DNA of 64,000 bases from Actinomycetota bacterium (GCA_020161845.1 JAIUNK010000020.1:16999-80998); one strand, 5' to 3'; positions 41,436 through 50,685 are shown, counted from the first letter of the stretch. Notes: a model not told the origin generated them from the sequence alone. Translations and numbers: made by a program.

Positions 41436-42496
41436 GACGCGGTGTTCCGGCGCAGTGCCGCGGGGCTGGTCAGGAAGCCGAGCCCCCACGACCAGTGCAT
41501 GGTGGCGAGCACGATCGGCAGCAGGGCCCGGGTCCGCGGCGATTCGCCACGCCCGACGGCCATGCCGCCGGCCGTGACCCCCGCGGCATAGCCCGCCGGG
41601 ATCGCGAGCGCGGCACGCGCCCAGGGGCGGCGACCCCCCGCCACCCCCGCGACGGCGGCCGCGGTGGTGGCCACCACCATGGCCGGGGGGGCGAGATAGC
41701 GCACCGAGATGGTCGCGTGGCGGGCGGCGACGACACGGCGCCAGCGACCGTATTCGAAGTACTGCTTGGCCAGGGCCCGCACGTTCGGGCGGGGCCGGTA
41801 GGTGACCCGTAGCTGCGGGGTGAACCACACGGTCCCGCCGGCCTGCCGGAGGCGGTGATTGAGTTCCCAATCCTGCGCCCGGCTGAAATGCGGGTCGTAG
41901 CCCCCCGCGGCCAGCAGCGTGTCGCGCCGGAAGACCCCCAGGTAGACCGTGTCCGCGGCACCGGCGCCGCCGCCCACGTGGAAGCGGGCGCTGCCGACGC
42001 CGAGTCGGGATTTCATCGCGGCAGCCACGGCCCGCTCGAACGGCGTGCGGCCCTGAGCGTCCATGATCCCGCCGACGTTGACCGCGCCGGTGCGCTCCAG
42101 CTCGGCCACGGCCGTGGTCAGATAGCCGGCGCAGAGTTCCGCGTGACCGTCGACCCGCACCACGATCTCGTGGCGGGCTGCCGCGAGCGCGGCGTTCAGA
42201 CCGTCCGGGGTGCGCCCGCTGGGATTGTCGACCACCCGGATGCGGGCATCGGCGGCCGCCAGCCGCCGCGCGATCTGCCGGGTCGCGTCGCGGCAGGGCC
42301 CGATGGCAAGCACGATCTCCAGCGGGCCGGGATAGCGCTGCGCCAGCACGCGCTGCACGGCGTCGGCGAGATGGCGTTCCTCGTTCAGAATCGGCATCAC
42401 CACCGAGACACCCGGCCGGGCGGGGGTCTCGGCGGCACCTGCGTCGGTGACGTCGTCGGCGTGGGTGACGGTGACGGGGAGGTCCGCCGCGCTCAT
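41432..42496 (-). CDS. Family 2 glycosyltransferase (ExoA-like)
   Basis: A 354-residue inverting GT-A transferase. The nucleotide-binding start GVSVVMPILNEERHLADAVQ is followed by the metal-binding VRVDGHAE (D-x-H variant of D-x-D), the acceptor region DTVYLGVFRRDTLLAAGGYD and HFSRAQDWELNHRL with the catalytic E/D. Two to three hydrophobic segments near the C-terminus suggest membrane association. The D-x-H and RAQDWE pattern resembles ExoA-type succinoglycan transferases. It is coupled by ATGA to the LCP gene upstream. Confidence 0.87.
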   Translation of the reverse strand: MSAADLPVTVTHADDVTDAGAAETPARPGVSVVMPILNEERHLADAVQRVLAQRYPGPLEIVLAIGPCRDATRQIARRLAAADARIRVVDNPSGRTPDGLNAALAAARHEIVVRVDGHAELCAGYLTTAVAELERTGAVNVGGIMDAQGRTPFERAVAAAMKSRLGVGSARFHVGGGAGAADTVYLGVFRRDTLLAAGGYDPHFSRAQDWELNHRLRQAGGTVWFTPQLRVTYRPRPNVRALAKQYFEYGRWRRVVAARHATISVRYLAPPAMVVATTAAAVAGVAGGRRPWARAALAIPAGYAAGVTAGGMAVGRGESPRTRALLPIVLATMHWSWGLGFLTSPAALRRNTAS

Positions 42497-44208
42497 GGCA
42501 CCGTGCAGATGTCGGCCTCGCCAGCCTGGGCGGCGCGGCTGGCCTCGGCCTTGCTGGAATCCGCCGCGCCACCGCCCGCACCGCCCGCACCGCTCGCCCC
42601 GGACCGAACCGAGGTCGACGGGACGGGGGAACCCGGCCCGGTGCTGCGTGGGGCGGTGCTGCGGCCCCCCGAGCCGGTCGTCGAGCCGGTCGCCGAGCCG
42701 GTCGAGGAGTCGGTCTGGGGCGCGGCGACGGCCTGGGCCACGGCGGCACGGATCACGGCAGGATCGTAGTCCCACGGGTTGATCAAGGGCGGTGTGAAGT
42801 TCACGCTGCGCATCGGCAGGGACCGGGACTTCACCACCAGATCGGCGAGGGCGCCCAGGTCACCTTGCGGGATGTCGGTGTGCAGCATGTCCTGCCCGGC
42901 CGCCGCGAGTTCGCGGAATCGCAGCAGCACGGTCTGCGGGTCCACCTGCTTGCTGGCCGCTTGCAGCACGCATTTCTGCCGGGCCATCCGTTCGTAGTTG
43001 GTGGCGCCTTCCCGCGACCGCGCATACCAGAGCGCGTGCGTGCCGTCGAGGTGCTGGCGGCCCGGTTCGATGTAGTAGTAGATCGGCGAGCTGCCGCCCC
43101 CGACGGGCACCCGGACCTTGTTGATCACGTCGATGCCGCCGACAGCGTCGATCATCGTCTGAAAGCCCTGCAGGTCGACGAGCGCGTAGTACTGGATGTC
43201 CAGCCCCGAGAGCGCCTCGACGGCCTCCTTGGTGGCCAGCGCGCCAGGATCGGCGACGTCCGCCGGGAACTGGTCCTTGCGCTCGGTGGCCCACATGTAG
43301 AGGCCGTTGAGCAGGCACTCGTCGCCGCAGTTCCACCCCTGCGGCATCAGCCGAGCCATGGTCGAGCCGGGCCGGAAGTTGATGTTCTCGGTGTCCCGGG
43401 CGAATCCGAACGTGACCGTCTGCCCGGTCTGGGCGTCGAGGCTGGCCAGCATGATCGTGTCCGGCCGGGTCCCGATCCGGCCGGTCCCGGAGTCGCCGCC
43501 GAGCAGCAGGATGTTGTATCGGCCCTGGTCCGGGGGCCGAGTGGGGCCAGCGCCGAAGACGGCGCGCAGCGCGGACCCTCCGGCGTACAGCGAACTCGCC
43601 GCCCACCCCAGCGGCACCGCCGTCAGGATCATCCCGAGCACGGTGAGCGCCACGACGCCTCGGCGCGTCGACCCCGGCAGCCCGCGCACCCGGGCCAACC
43701 GGGCGGTGTCGACGAAGGCGATCAGCCAGACCACCGCGAGCAGCACGCACAGCGCAGCCACGCCCCACAGCACCCAGGTGCTGGTGGCGAAGCCGAGCAG
43801 CCAATTGCGTTTGACGAGCGCCAGCACCACGGCGACACCGACCAGGGCCAGCCCGAGGAACCACACCCGCAGGCCGAGCCGGCCGAGCCGCTTGTTGCCG
43901 GCCACGATCTGCGCCGCGCCCGGCGCCGCATAGGTCAAGCCCACCAGCGCGAACGCCCGACGTCGCCGCAACCGCGGGCTGAGCACGTCCGGGTCGGCCA
44001 GGATGCGCCGGACCAGCGGTCGCCCGGCGCGGCGGGGCTCGTACGCCGCATCCGGCGCGCCTCGGCGCGCCTCACCGCGACCGTACGTCGTGGCCTCGGC
44101 GGCATCCCCGGCTCGCTCCCCCTGGACCTGTCGCGGGTCGCGGGGATTTCGCGGGTCGCGAGGATCGCGAGGATCACGGGCAGGCGGCATCCCAGCGTGG
44201 CGGTTCAT
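42493..44208 (-). CDS. LytR-CpsA-Psr (LCP) family cell-wall ligase
   Basis: A 571-residue membrane protein. A proline-rich cytoplasmic N-terminus (DPRDPRDPRNPRDPR) is followed by four hydrophobic segments (about 75-210), then the extracellular LCP domain: YNILLLGGDSGTGRIGTRPD, DTIMLASLD, FGFARDTENINF, QYYALVDLQGFQTMIDAVGG and HALWYARSREGATNYERMARQ with the phosphate-binding arginines. LCP proteins transfer lipid-linked glycans onto peptidoglycan. The C-terminus is a long Ser/Gly/Ala-rich tail ending DICTVP. The start at 44208 follows GGGGG; an earlier ATG at 44280 has no ribosome site. It leads the minus-strand glycan operon. Confidence 0.9.
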   Translation of the reverse strand: MNRHAGMPPARDPRDPRDPRNPRDPRQVQGERAGDAAEATTYGRGEARRGAPDAAYEPRRAGRPLVRRILADPDVLSPRLRRRRAFALVGLTYAAPGAAQIVAGNKRLGRLGLRVWFLGLALVGVAVVLALVKRNWLLGFATSTWVLWGVAALCVLLAVVWLIAFVDTARLARVRGLPGSTRRGVVALTVLGMILTAVPLGWAASSLYAGGSALRAVFGAGPTRPPDQGRYNILLLGGDSGTGRIGTRPDTIMLASLDAQTGQTVTFGFARDTENINFRPGSTMARLMPQGWNCGDECLLNGLYMWATERKDQFPADVADPGALATKEAVEALSGLDIQYYALVDLQGFQTMIDAVGGIDVINKVRVPVGGGSSPIYYYIEPGRQHLDGTHALWYARSREGATNYERMARQKCVLQAASKQVDPQTVLLRFRELAAAGQDMLHTDIPQGDLGALADLVVKSRSLPMRSVNFTPPLINPWDYDPAVIRAAVAQAVAAPQTDSSTGSATGSTTGSGGRSTAPRSTGPGSPVPSTSVRSGASGAGGAGGGAADSSKAEASRAAQAGEADICTVP

Positions 44209-44327
44209 GATGCCCCCAGTATCGACGCCGTTCCTGGCGAAACGCTGGAGGCCACGGGCGATTCGCCAAGAGACCCCCACGCACCGGTTCGCCCGGTTCG
44301 CCGCAGCGGCCAGTCCAGGTGAGTCCG

Positions 44328-44353
44328 ATGCTGCAGTGATATCACTGCAGCAT
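44328..44353. promoter_or_regulatory. 26-bp perfect palindrome, probable antitoxin operator
   Basis: atgctgcagtgat followed by atcactgcagcat is a perfect 26-bp inverted repeat. Its last two bases are the A and T of the antitoxin start codon. FitA/VapB-type antitoxins bind such palindromes in their own promoter, so this is most likely the autoregulatory operator. Confidence 0.8.
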
Positions 44354-44597
44354 GACGGCCATCACCATCCGCAACCTCCCCCAGGACACCAAAGAACGCC
44401 TGCGGTTGCGCGCGGCGGCACGGGGCACGTCGATGGAGGCCGAGGCCCGGGCCATTCTGATCGCGGGCCTGGCGGCCCCCATCGCGACCGACCTGACGTG
44501 GATCGAGCAGCTCATCCAGATCGGCGCCGAGTCCGGCGGCGTCGACCTCCCGGTGATGGCTGACGATCCCGCCCCGGTCGCGCGGCTCGACGGATGA
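44352..44597 (+). CDS. FitA/VapB-type antitoxin, orphan
   Basis: An 81-residue ribbon-helix-helix protein: ITIRNLPQDTKERLRLRAAA followed by RGTSMEAEARAILI, the FitA-like antitoxin pattern, then a C-terminal toxin-binding tail. The start codon overlaps the 26-bp palindrome and there is no ribosome site, so the mRNA may be leaderless. The stop overlaps an ATG (ATGA) that opens a PIN-toxin-like start, but that frame has lost everything after about eight codons. The antitoxin is complete but has no partner here. Confidence 0.85.
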   Translation: MTAITIRNLPQDTKERLRLRAAARGTSMEAEARAILIAGLAAPIATDLTWIEQLIQIGAESGGVDLPVMADDPAPVARLDG

Positions 44598-44617
44598 TCA
44601 TCCTCGACACGGCCGTG
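44594..44617 (+). pseudogene. Stub of a PIN-domain (FitB/VapC) toxin gene
   Basis: ATG at 44594, overlapping the antitoxin stop, begins MIILDTAV, which matches the universal start of PIN toxins (MI-h-LDT-x-V with the first catalytic aspartate). The following bases run into the terminator hairpin and the end of the acyl-CoA dehydrogenase gene, with no other PIN motif. The toxin body was evidently deleted. Confidence 0.6.
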
Positions 44618-44626
44618 ACGACGGCA

Positions 44627-44662
44627 CCGGCTCCGCCGGACGGACCCGACCGGCGGAGCCGG
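44627..44662. terminator. Hairpin between the antitoxin and the acyl-CoA dehydrogenase gene
   Basis: A perfect 11-bp stem, ccggctccgcc (44627-44637) with ggcggagccgg (44652-44662), placed between convergent genes; it ends eight bases from the dehydrogenase stop. Confidence 0.7.
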
Positions 44663-44669
44663 CCACACG

Positions 44670-45833
44670 TCACTGCAGCAGCTGGCGCGCCATCACGATC
44701 CGCTGGATCTGGTTGGTGCCCTCGTAGATCTGGGTGATCTTCGCGTCGCGCATCATCCGCTCGACCGGGTGGTCCTCCACGAATCCGGCCCCACCGAGGA
44801 GTTGGACGGCGTCCACGGTCACCTTCATCGCCACGTCCGCCGCGTAGCACTTGGCCGCCGCGCCGAAGAAGGGCAGGTCCGGGTCGTTGCGCTCGGACTT
44901 GGCCGCCGCGACATAGACCATCTGGCGCGCCGCCTCCAGCTCCATCGCCATGTCCGCGAGCATGAACTGCAGCCCCTGGAACTGCGCGATCGCCTTGCCG
45001 AACTGCTTGCGCTCCTTGACATAGCCGAGCGCGTAGTCCAGGGCGCCCTGGGCGATCCCGACCGCTTGCGCGCCGATCGTGACGCGGGTGTGGTCCAGGG
45101 TGCGCAGCGCGATCTTCAGACCCTCGCCCTCGGCGCCGACCAGGCGGTCCCCCGGGATGCGGCAGTTGTCGAAGTGCAGCTCGCGGGTCGGGCTGCCCTT
45201 GATGCCGAGCTTGCGCTCCTTCTCCCCGAAGCCGAAACCGGGGTCGGACTTCTCGACCACGAAGGCCGAGACGTTCGCGCCGCGCCGGCCCTCCGGATCG
45301 GTGACGGCCAGCACCGTGTAGAACTCCGACACCCCCGCGTTGGTGATCCAGCTCTTCTGACCGGACAGGATCCAGTCGTCGCCGTCGCGCCGGGCGCGGC
45401 ACTTCATGCCTGCGGTGTCCGAGCCCGCCTCGCGCTCGGACAGGCCGTAGCTGATCATGGCCTCGCCCTTGGCGACCGGCGGCAGGTACTTGCTCTTGAT
45501 CTCCTCGCTGGCCGCCAAGAGCAGGGGCATCGAGCCGAGCTTGTTCACCGCGGGGATGAGACTGGAGGAGGCACAGGCGCGAGCCACCTCCTCGATAACG
45601 ATGCAGGTGGCCAGGGCGTCGGCGCCCATCCCGCCGTACTCCTCCGGCACGTGCGGGGCGTGGAAGTCGGCGCGCCGCAGCGCGTCGTAGGCGTGCTGCG
45701 GGAACTCGGAGGTCTTGTCGACCTCGGCGGCGTACGGGGCGATCTGCTCCTGCGCAATCACCCGGATCGCGGCGCGCAGCTCCTCGTGGTCCTCGGACGT
45801 CTTGAACAGGTCGAAGTCAGGGTTACCAGCCAT
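44670..45833 (-). CDS. Acyl-CoA dehydrogenase
   Basis: A 387-residue FAD flavoprotein that forms the trans-2-enoyl-CoA in fatty-acid or branched-chain acyl-CoA breakdown. It has LSEREAGSDTAGM, SGQKSWITNAGVSEFY (FAD/substrate motifs), QLLGGAGFVEDHPVERMMRD, and KITQIYEGTNQIQRIVMARQ, where the E in IYEGT is the catalytic base. The ATG at 45833 gives the normal family length. Together with purE/purK, birA and accD this is the conserved actinobacterial neighbourhood of fadE25-like genes. Confidence 0.93.
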   Translation of the reverse strand: MAGNPDFDLFKTSEDHEELRAAIRVIAQEQIAPYAAEVDKTSEFPQHAYDALRRADFHAPHVPEEYGGMGADALATCIVIEEVARACASSSLIPAVNKLGSMPLLLAASEEIKSKYLPPVAKGEAMISYGLSEREAGSDTAGMKCRARRDGDDWILSGQKSWITNAGVSEFYTVLAVTDPEGRRGANVSAFVVEKSDPGFGFGEKERKLGIKGSPTRELHFDNCRIPGDRLVGAEGEGLKIALRTLDHTRVTIGAQAVGIAQGALDYALGYVKERKQFGKAIAQFQGLQFMLADMAMELEAARQMVYVAAAKSERNDPDLPFFGAAAKCYAADVAMKVTVDAVQLLGGAGFVEDHPVERMMRDAKITQIYEGTNQIQRIVMARQLLQ

Positions 45834-45976
45834 GCCCGCATCCTGCCCCTTCCAGGGCCGCGGCGCGCCCGACGGGAGTCCGACGATGTCGCGGGTGTGA
45901 CCAAGAAGACGCGCCCACCGGCCCCGCCGTACGGTCATCGGTCGGTCCCTGCGCAGGTCCGGCCCTGCGGCGGCCA

Positions 45977-45982
45977 TACTGT
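45977..45982 (+). promoter_or_regulatory. -10 element for a probable leaderless PaiB-like gene
   Basis: TACTGT ends five bases before the ATG at 45988, and there is no ribosome site. This is the TAnnnT-to-ATG spacing of actinobacterial leaderless genes. Confidence 0.4.
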
Positions 45983-45987
45983 TGCGC

Positions 45988-46725
45988 ATGTACGTGCCCG
46001 CCCACTTCGCCCTCGCCACCGACGACTGCGTGGCCGTGTTGCGCTCGCTCGGAGCGGCGGATCTGGTCACGGTGCACGAGGACGGCCCCGACGCGACGTA
46101 CCTTCCCCTGCAGTACGTCGAGGGGGGCGCGACCCTGCCCGGCGGCGGCGAACCCGGCCCGCTCGGCTCGTTGATCGGTCACGTGGCCCGCAACAACCCG
46201 CAGGGCAGCCGAGCCCCGCTCGGGCCGGCACTGGTCATTGCGCACGCCGGAGACCACTACGTCTCGCCGGTCGACATGCCCAGCCACGCCGGCCACGGCA
46301 AGATCGTGCCCACCTGGGACTACGTCACCGTGCACGCGCACGGCACGCTCGTGCATCACGAGGATCCCGACTGGATCCTGGCGAGCATGCGCGACCTCAC
46401 CGACCGCCACGAACGCACCTGGGCGGGCACGGCGCCCGGGCCGAACGCGCCCACCTGGTCGGTCCAGGACCCACCCGCGGAGTTCGTGGCCCGGATGGTC
46501 AAGGCCGTGGTCGGACTCGAGCTGCGGATCACTCGACTGGTCGGCAAGGCCAAGATGAGCCAGAACAAGGCACCCCAGGACGTCGAGGGCCAGATCGAGG
46601 CCCTGCGCGCCCGCGGCATGAGCGACCTCGCGAGCTACAAGAACGAGATCTCCCTGCCGGCGGCGCGCCGGCGCCACGAGCTCCTGGCCGACGTCGGGCG
46701 CCGGCACCGGGAGCGACAGTCGTAG
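45988..46725 (+). CDS. PaiB-family FMN-binding regulator-like protein
   Basis: A 245-residue protein with the PaiB/flavin-reductase-like split barrel: MYVPAHFALATDDCVAVLRS, GSLIGHVARNNPQ, GPHYVSP-like AGDHYVSPVD, VPTWDYVTVHAHGT and the C-terminal VGLELRITRLVGKAKMSQNK. In Bacillus PaiB is a negative regulator of sporulation and protease genes; biochemical roles elsewhere are not clear. The ATG at 45988 is preferred to a TTG two codons earlier. It is divergent from the acyl-CoA dehydrogenase gene. Confidence 0.9.
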   Translation: MYVPAHFALATDDCVAVLRSLGAADLVTVHEDGPDATYLPLQYVEGGATLPGGGEPGPLGSLIGHVARNNPQGSRAPLGPALVIAHAGDHYVSPVDMPSHAGHGKIVPTWDYVTVHAHGTLVHHEDPDWILASMRDLTDRHERTWAGTAPGPNAPTWSVQDPPAEFVARMVKAVVGLELRITRLVGKAKMSQNKAPQDVEGQIEALRARGMSDLASYKNEISLPAARRRHELLADVGRRHRERQS

Positions 46726-46755
46726 CCCTGGCCGTGGCCGTGGCCGTAGCCGACC

Positions 46756-47268
46756 TCAGGTCGCCGCGACCGTGATCTCCACCAGCACCTCGTGGGCGAT
46801 CCGTTCCAGGTCGGCGCGCAGCGCCTCCAGGTTCGCATCGGCGGGCACCGGGGCCGACAATCGGGCCTCGAACAACCGGCCTCCGGCCATCGGCGCCTCT
46901 CGGGTGGCGGTGGCCATCTCGGCGATGCTCAGGCCGTGCCGGGCCAGCACCCCGGACACCTCGCGCACGATGCCGGGCCGGTCGTTGCCGATGATCTCCA
47001 CGGCGACGGTGGGGCCGGCGCCGGCTGCGCCCGAGGTGCCGGTGTGGACGGTGATGTCCAACAGGCCGTCGAGCGGACGCAGCGCGGCGACGAGGTCCTC
47101 GACCCCCGCGTCCGGGACCGTCACGACCACGATTCCGGCGAACTTGCCGGCCAGTTCGGCCAGGTGGCTGCCCTCCCAGTTGCCCCCGCCTTCGGAGACC
47201 ACCTGCGCCAGGGCGTTGACCAGCCCACTCTGGTCGTCGCCGATCACGGTCAGGACGAGCGTCGCCAT
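46756..47268 (-). CDS. Two-ACT-domain regulatory protein (GcvR-like)
   Basis: A 170-residue protein with two tandem ACT domains: LVLTVIGDDQSGLVNALAQV at the start and AVEIIGNDRPGIVREVSGVL near 90. The D-x-x-G-(L/I)-V loops bind amino acids in the family. The arrangement resembles the glycine-cleavage regulator GcvR. No DNA-binding domain is present, so it probably acts through a partner protein. It starts three bases after the LLM oxidoreductase stop, in one operon. Confidence 0.85.
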   Translation of the reverse strand: MATLVLTVIGDDQSGLVNALAQVVSEGGGNWEGSHLAELAGKFAGIVVVTVPDAGVEDLVAALRPLDGLLDITVHTGTSGAAGAGPTVAVEIIGNDRPGIVREVSGVLARHGLSIAEMATATREAPMAGGRLFEARLSAPVPADANLEALRADLERIAHEVLVEITVAAT

Positions 47269-47271
47269 GAC

Positions 47272-48369
47272 TCACCGCCCTCCGAAGAGGCCGTGCCGGG
47301 TGTGCTGATGGTCGTGCCCGGCGCGCTCGGCCGCGCCGGGATGGGTGCCCACGCCCCGCAATTCGGGGATCACGGCGCGCTCGAACAGGTCAAGGCCGCT
47401 GGTGTCGTAGGCGGCCTCGGCGAAATAGCAGATGGCATAGGTCATGCCCTGCGCACGGAGCCCGGCCAGCACCTCGATGATCTGCTCCGGCGTGCCCACC
47501 AGCGGCTGGCGCATCAGGTTCTCGGTGCCGGCCAGGGCCTTCGCCTCGGGGACGCCGGCGCTGAGGTGGTGGTCGCGGTACCAGTCCAGCCGGTCCCGCA
47601 CCTCCGCCTCGTCGCGGCCGATCACCACGTTGTAGTTGGCGCTGCGCACGATCTCGTCGAAGTCCCGGCCCACCGCCCGGCAGTGCTCGGCGAGGATCGC
47701 GCTCTTGTCCCCGAAGGTCTGCGGGGTGCCGTCGAAGTTCGTGTAATCGGCGTATTCGGCCGCCAGCCGAAGGGTCTTCTTCTCCCCACCGCCGGCAATC
47801 CACATCGGGATCCCGTTGCGCGCCGACCCCGGCACCGAGGTGCCCTGCAGCGGGCGCGGCTGCACCAGCGCCCCGTCCACCTGGTAATAGTCTCCGGCCA
47901 GTGTCGCGGAGCCGGTGGTCCAGGCCTGGCGGAAGATCTCCACCCCCTCGCGCAGCATCCCCAGCCGGTCCGCGATGCCGGGGAATCCATAGCCGTAGGC
48001 GCGCCATTCGTGCTCGTACCAGCCGCCCCCGATGCCCATCTCCAGGCGGCCCTCGGAGATGATGTCGACCGTGGCGGCGACCTTCGCCAGATAGGCGGGG
48101 TTGCGATAGGCCATGCAGGTGCACATCTGCCCGAGCCGCACCCGACCGGTCACGGCCGCCAGGGCGCTCATCAGCGACCAGGCCTCGTGGGTGGCCTCCT
48201 CGCTGGGCACCGGCACCGTGTGGAAGTGGTCATAGACCCACACGCTGGTCCAGTCTTCGCTGGAATCCGCGCGGCGCGCCAGCCCCGCCATGACGCCCCA
48301 ATGCTGCATCGGGTCTATCCCGACCAGGTCCATCCGCCAGCCCTGCGGGATGAACAAACCGAACCGCAT
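47272..48369 (-). CDS. LLM-class F420-dependent oxidoreductase
   Basis: A 365-residue luciferase-like TIM-barrel enzyme. It has MRFGLFIPQGWRMDLVGIDP, DWTSVWVYDHFHTVP, VRLGQMCTCMAYRNPAYLAK, ISEGRLEMGIGGGWYEHEWR and GIPMWIAGGGEKKTLRLAAE. The DHF and GGGW stretches are as in F420-binding members; substrate unknown. The C-terminal tail is histidine-rich (GHDHQHTRHG). An ACT-domain protein follows after three bases. Confidence 0.92.
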   Translation of the reverse strand: MRFGLFIPQGWRMDLVGIDPMQHWGVMAGLARRADSSEDWTSVWVYDHFHTVPVPSEEATHEAWSLMSALAAVTGRVRLGQMCTCMAYRNPAYLAKVAATVDIISEGRLEMGIGGGWYEHEWRAYGYGFPGIADRLGMLREGVEIFRQAWTTGSATLAGDYYQVDGALVQPRPLQGTSVPGSARNGIPMWIAGGGEKKTLRLAAEYADYTNFDGTPQTFGDKSAILAEHCRAVGRDFDEIVRSANYNVVIGRDEAEVRDRLDWYRDHHLSAGVPEAKALAGTENLMRQPLVGTPEQIIEVLAGLRAQGMTYAICYFAEAAYDTSGLDLFERAVIPELRGVGTHPGAAERAGHDHQHTRHGLFGGR

Positions 48370-48561
48370 CCTGACCTCCTGCTGCCGGGAGCACGCGGGA
48401 CCGTACGCCGTACCGGCGACCTTACCCCTGTCGGCACGGCGCGCGCCGACCGGCGGACGCTGGCGCGCAAGCGCCGGTACGTCGTCGCCGACGCCCCCGA
48501 GGAGTCGCGAATCGCCGCGTGGCGGTAGGCCGCTCGTGATCGGTCATGCGATCCTGACTCC

Positions 48562-48903
48562 ATGTCGGAGGACTTCCGCGCGGCGACGGCGCAGGAGCTG
48601 GCGTTGCTGGAATACCTGGTGCGCGCGCCCGGGGCACCCGCGCAGGGGCTGCTGCCCCAGCTGCAGGGCATCGAGGCCAAGGCGGACTGCACCTGTGGTT
48701 GCCCGAGCGTGGCGCTGCGCCCCCAGCAGGGCGTGCCGGCCGCCGACGAGGCCAGCCTGGAGATCACGGCCGGCTGCCCCGGCGGCATCCTGGTGTTGTT
48801 CGTGCGCGAGGGCCGACTCGCCAGCCTCGAGCTGGCCTGCCTCGACAGCGTCATGGCGCAATGGCCCGCCCTGGAGGTCGTGACGCCGCCGAGCGCCTCC
48901 TGA
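48562..48903 (+). CDS. Conserved hypothetical protein with CxCGCP motif
   Basis: A 113-residue protein starting MSEDFRAATAQELALLEYLV. DCTCGCPS near residue 43 and later cysteines (TAGCPGGI, ELACLD) stand out; four to five cysteines could bind a metal. It ends with a folded segment VLFVREGRLASLELACLDSV. No ribosome site is evident. It converges with purE, the stops being seven bases apart. The family is not recognised, though the even spacing with purE suggests a stable chromosomal gene. Confidence 0.7.
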   Translation: MSEDFRAATAQELALLEYLVRAPGAPAQGLLPQLQGIEAKADCTCGCPSVALRPQQGVPAADEASLEITAGCPGGILVLFVREGRLASLELACLDSVMAQWPALEVVTPPSAS

Positions 48904-48910
48904 CGGGCGC

Positions 48911-49435
48911 TCAGGCGCGGCGCTCGCGCAGGGCCGCGCCCTTGGCGTGCGCCACCTCGCGCAGCTCCGCCTGGAAGGCGACCATCCGGGCCCGCACGGC
49001 CGCGTCGGCCTCCGTCGTCCCGGCCCCGATGATCCGCGCCGCCAACAACCCCGCATTGCGGGCGCCACCGATGGAGACCGTCGCCACCGGCACCCCCGCG
49101 GGCATCTGCACGATCGAGAGCAGCGAGTCCATACCGTCCAGGTACTTCAGCGGCACCGGCACCCCGATCACCGGCAGCGGCGTCACCGCGGCCAGCATGC
49201 CCGGCAGGTGCGCCGCCCCACCGGCCCCCGCGATGACGACCCGCAGGCCCCGCGCGGCGGCACCCTGCCCATAGGCGATCATCTCGGTGGGCATCCGGTG
49301 CGCCGAGACGACATCGGCCTCGTAGCCGATCCCCAGCTCGTCCAGGGCGCGCGCCGCCTCGACCAGCACCGGCCAGTCGCTGTCGCTGCCCATCACGATG
49401 CCGACGATCGGGCCGGGCGAGCTCTGCTGGATCAT
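48911..49435 (-). CDS. purE: N5-carboxyaminoimidazole ribonucleotide mutase
   Basis: A 174-residue class I PurE that moves the carboxyl group of N5-CAIR to give CAIR in purine synthesis. The N-terminus has [28 protein letters not shown] carries the catalytic histidine; [20 protein letters not shown] and PVIGVPV are the remaining substrate-binding loops. The ATG overlaps the purK stop (ATGA), so PurK and PurE, consecutive enzymes, are translated together. Confidence 0.96.
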   Translation of the reverse strand: MIQQSSPGPIVGIVMGSDSDWPVLVEAARALDELGIGYEADVVSAHRMPTEMIAYGQGAAARGLRVVIAGAGGAAHLPGMLAAVTPLPVIGVPVPLKYLDGMDSLLSIVQMPAGVPVATVSIGGARNAGLLAARIIGAGTTEADAAVRARMVAFQAELREVAHAKGAALRERRA

Positions 49436-50685
49436 TCCTGGATCACTCCCGCCAGATAGTCGGTCGCATGGCGTGCCCGGTCGCGCAGGTTAGCCAGGTC
49501 GGTGCCACACAGGTTCACGTGCCCGATCTTGCGGCCGGGCTGCACGTCCTTGCCGTACAGATGCATCCGCAACTCCGGGTCGCGGGCCAACAGGTGCCGG
49601 TAGGTCGAGTACAGCTCGGCGTACCCCGCTCCGCCCAGCACGTTGCCCATCACCGTCCAGGGCGCCCGGGCCCGCGGCGAACCCAGCGGCAGGTCCAGCA
49701 CCGCGCGCAGGTGCTGCTCGAACTGGCTGGTCACGGCGCCGTCGATGGTCCAGTGGCCGCTGTTGTGCGGCCGCATCGCGAGCTCGTTCACGACGTACGA
49801 CGAGCCGCCGCCGGCCCCTTGCGGACCGGCCACCTCGAACAGCTCCACCGCGAGCACCCCGGTGACCTGCAGCTCCCCCGCGATCCGCAGCGCGACCTGC
49901 GTCGCGGCGATCGCCACCTCGTCGGCCAGGTTCGGCGCGGGGGCCAGCACCTCGGTGCAGATCCCGTCGGTCTGCACCGTCTCGACGACCGGCCACGCCG
50001 CGGCCTGCCCGGACGGGCTGCGCGCCACGAGGGCGGCCAGCTCGCGCCGGAAGACGACCCGTTCCTCGGCGAGGATGCCGTCCGCGAAGGCGGGCCGGGC
50101 CTCCGGGCCGCCGGCCGCCGAGCGCCTGGCCAGCTCCGCCTCGTCACGCCGAACCAGGTCGAACCAGTCCTGGGCCGCGGCCAGGTCGTCCACGACGAGG
50201 ACACCCTTGCCGTCGTAGCCGCCCCGGGGCGCCTTCAGCACCACCGGCCAGCCCACCTGCGCGGCGAAACTCGCCAGTTCCGAAGGCTCGCGGATCTGCC
50301 GCCACCGGGGACAGGGCACGCCCAGCTCGTCGAGACGGTGCCGCATGGCGAGCTTGTCCTGGGCATAACGCAGCGCCGCCGGGGACGGCTGCAGGTTCAC
50401 CCCGTCCGCCACCAGCGCCGCCAGCACCGGCGCCGGCACGTGTTCGTGGTCGAAGGTCACCACGTCGCAGTCCGCGGCGAAGGCCCGCACCGCCGCGAGG
50501 TCGTCGTGCGCGCCGACGGGCGCGGAGGGTACGACGAGGGCGGCCGACGCGGTCGTCGACTCGGCCAACACACTGAGCTGCACCCCCAGGCCCACCGCGG
50601 GGGGCGCGCACATCCGGGCGAGCTGGCCGCCACCGATGATGCCGACGACCGGGAAGCCGCCGGGGGCCCGCTGCACACGACTCAC
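49432..50685 (-). CDS. purK: N5-carboxyaminoimidazole ribonucleotide synthase
   Basis: A 417-residue ATP-grasp enzyme that makes N5-CAIR from AIR, ATP and bicarbonate. It has [48 protein letters not shown] (ATP-binding loop), [20 protein letters not shown] and [12 protein letters not shown]. The GTG at 50685 follows GAGGAG. It is directly coupled to purE. Length and motifs are normal. Confidence 0.96.
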   Translation of the reverse strand: MSRVQRAPGGFPVVGIIGGGQLARMCAPPAVGLGVQLSVLAESTTASAALVVPSAPVGAHDDLAAVRAFAADCDVVTFDHEHVPAPVLAALVADGVNLQPSPAALRYAQDKLAMRHRLDELGVPCPRWRQIREPSELASFAAQVGWPVVLKAPRGGYDGKGVLVVDDLAAAQDWFDLVRRDEAELARRSAAGGPEARPAFADGILAEERVVFRRELAALVARSPSGQAAAWPVVETVQTDGICTEVLAPAPNLADEVAIAATQVALRIAGELQVTGVLAVELFEVAGPQGAGGGSSYVVNELAMRPHNSGHWTIDGAVTSQFEQHLRAVLDLPLGSPRARAPWTVMGNVLGGAGYAELYSTYRHLLARDPELRMHLYGKDVQPGRKIGHVNLCGTDLANLRDRARHATDYLAGVIQE

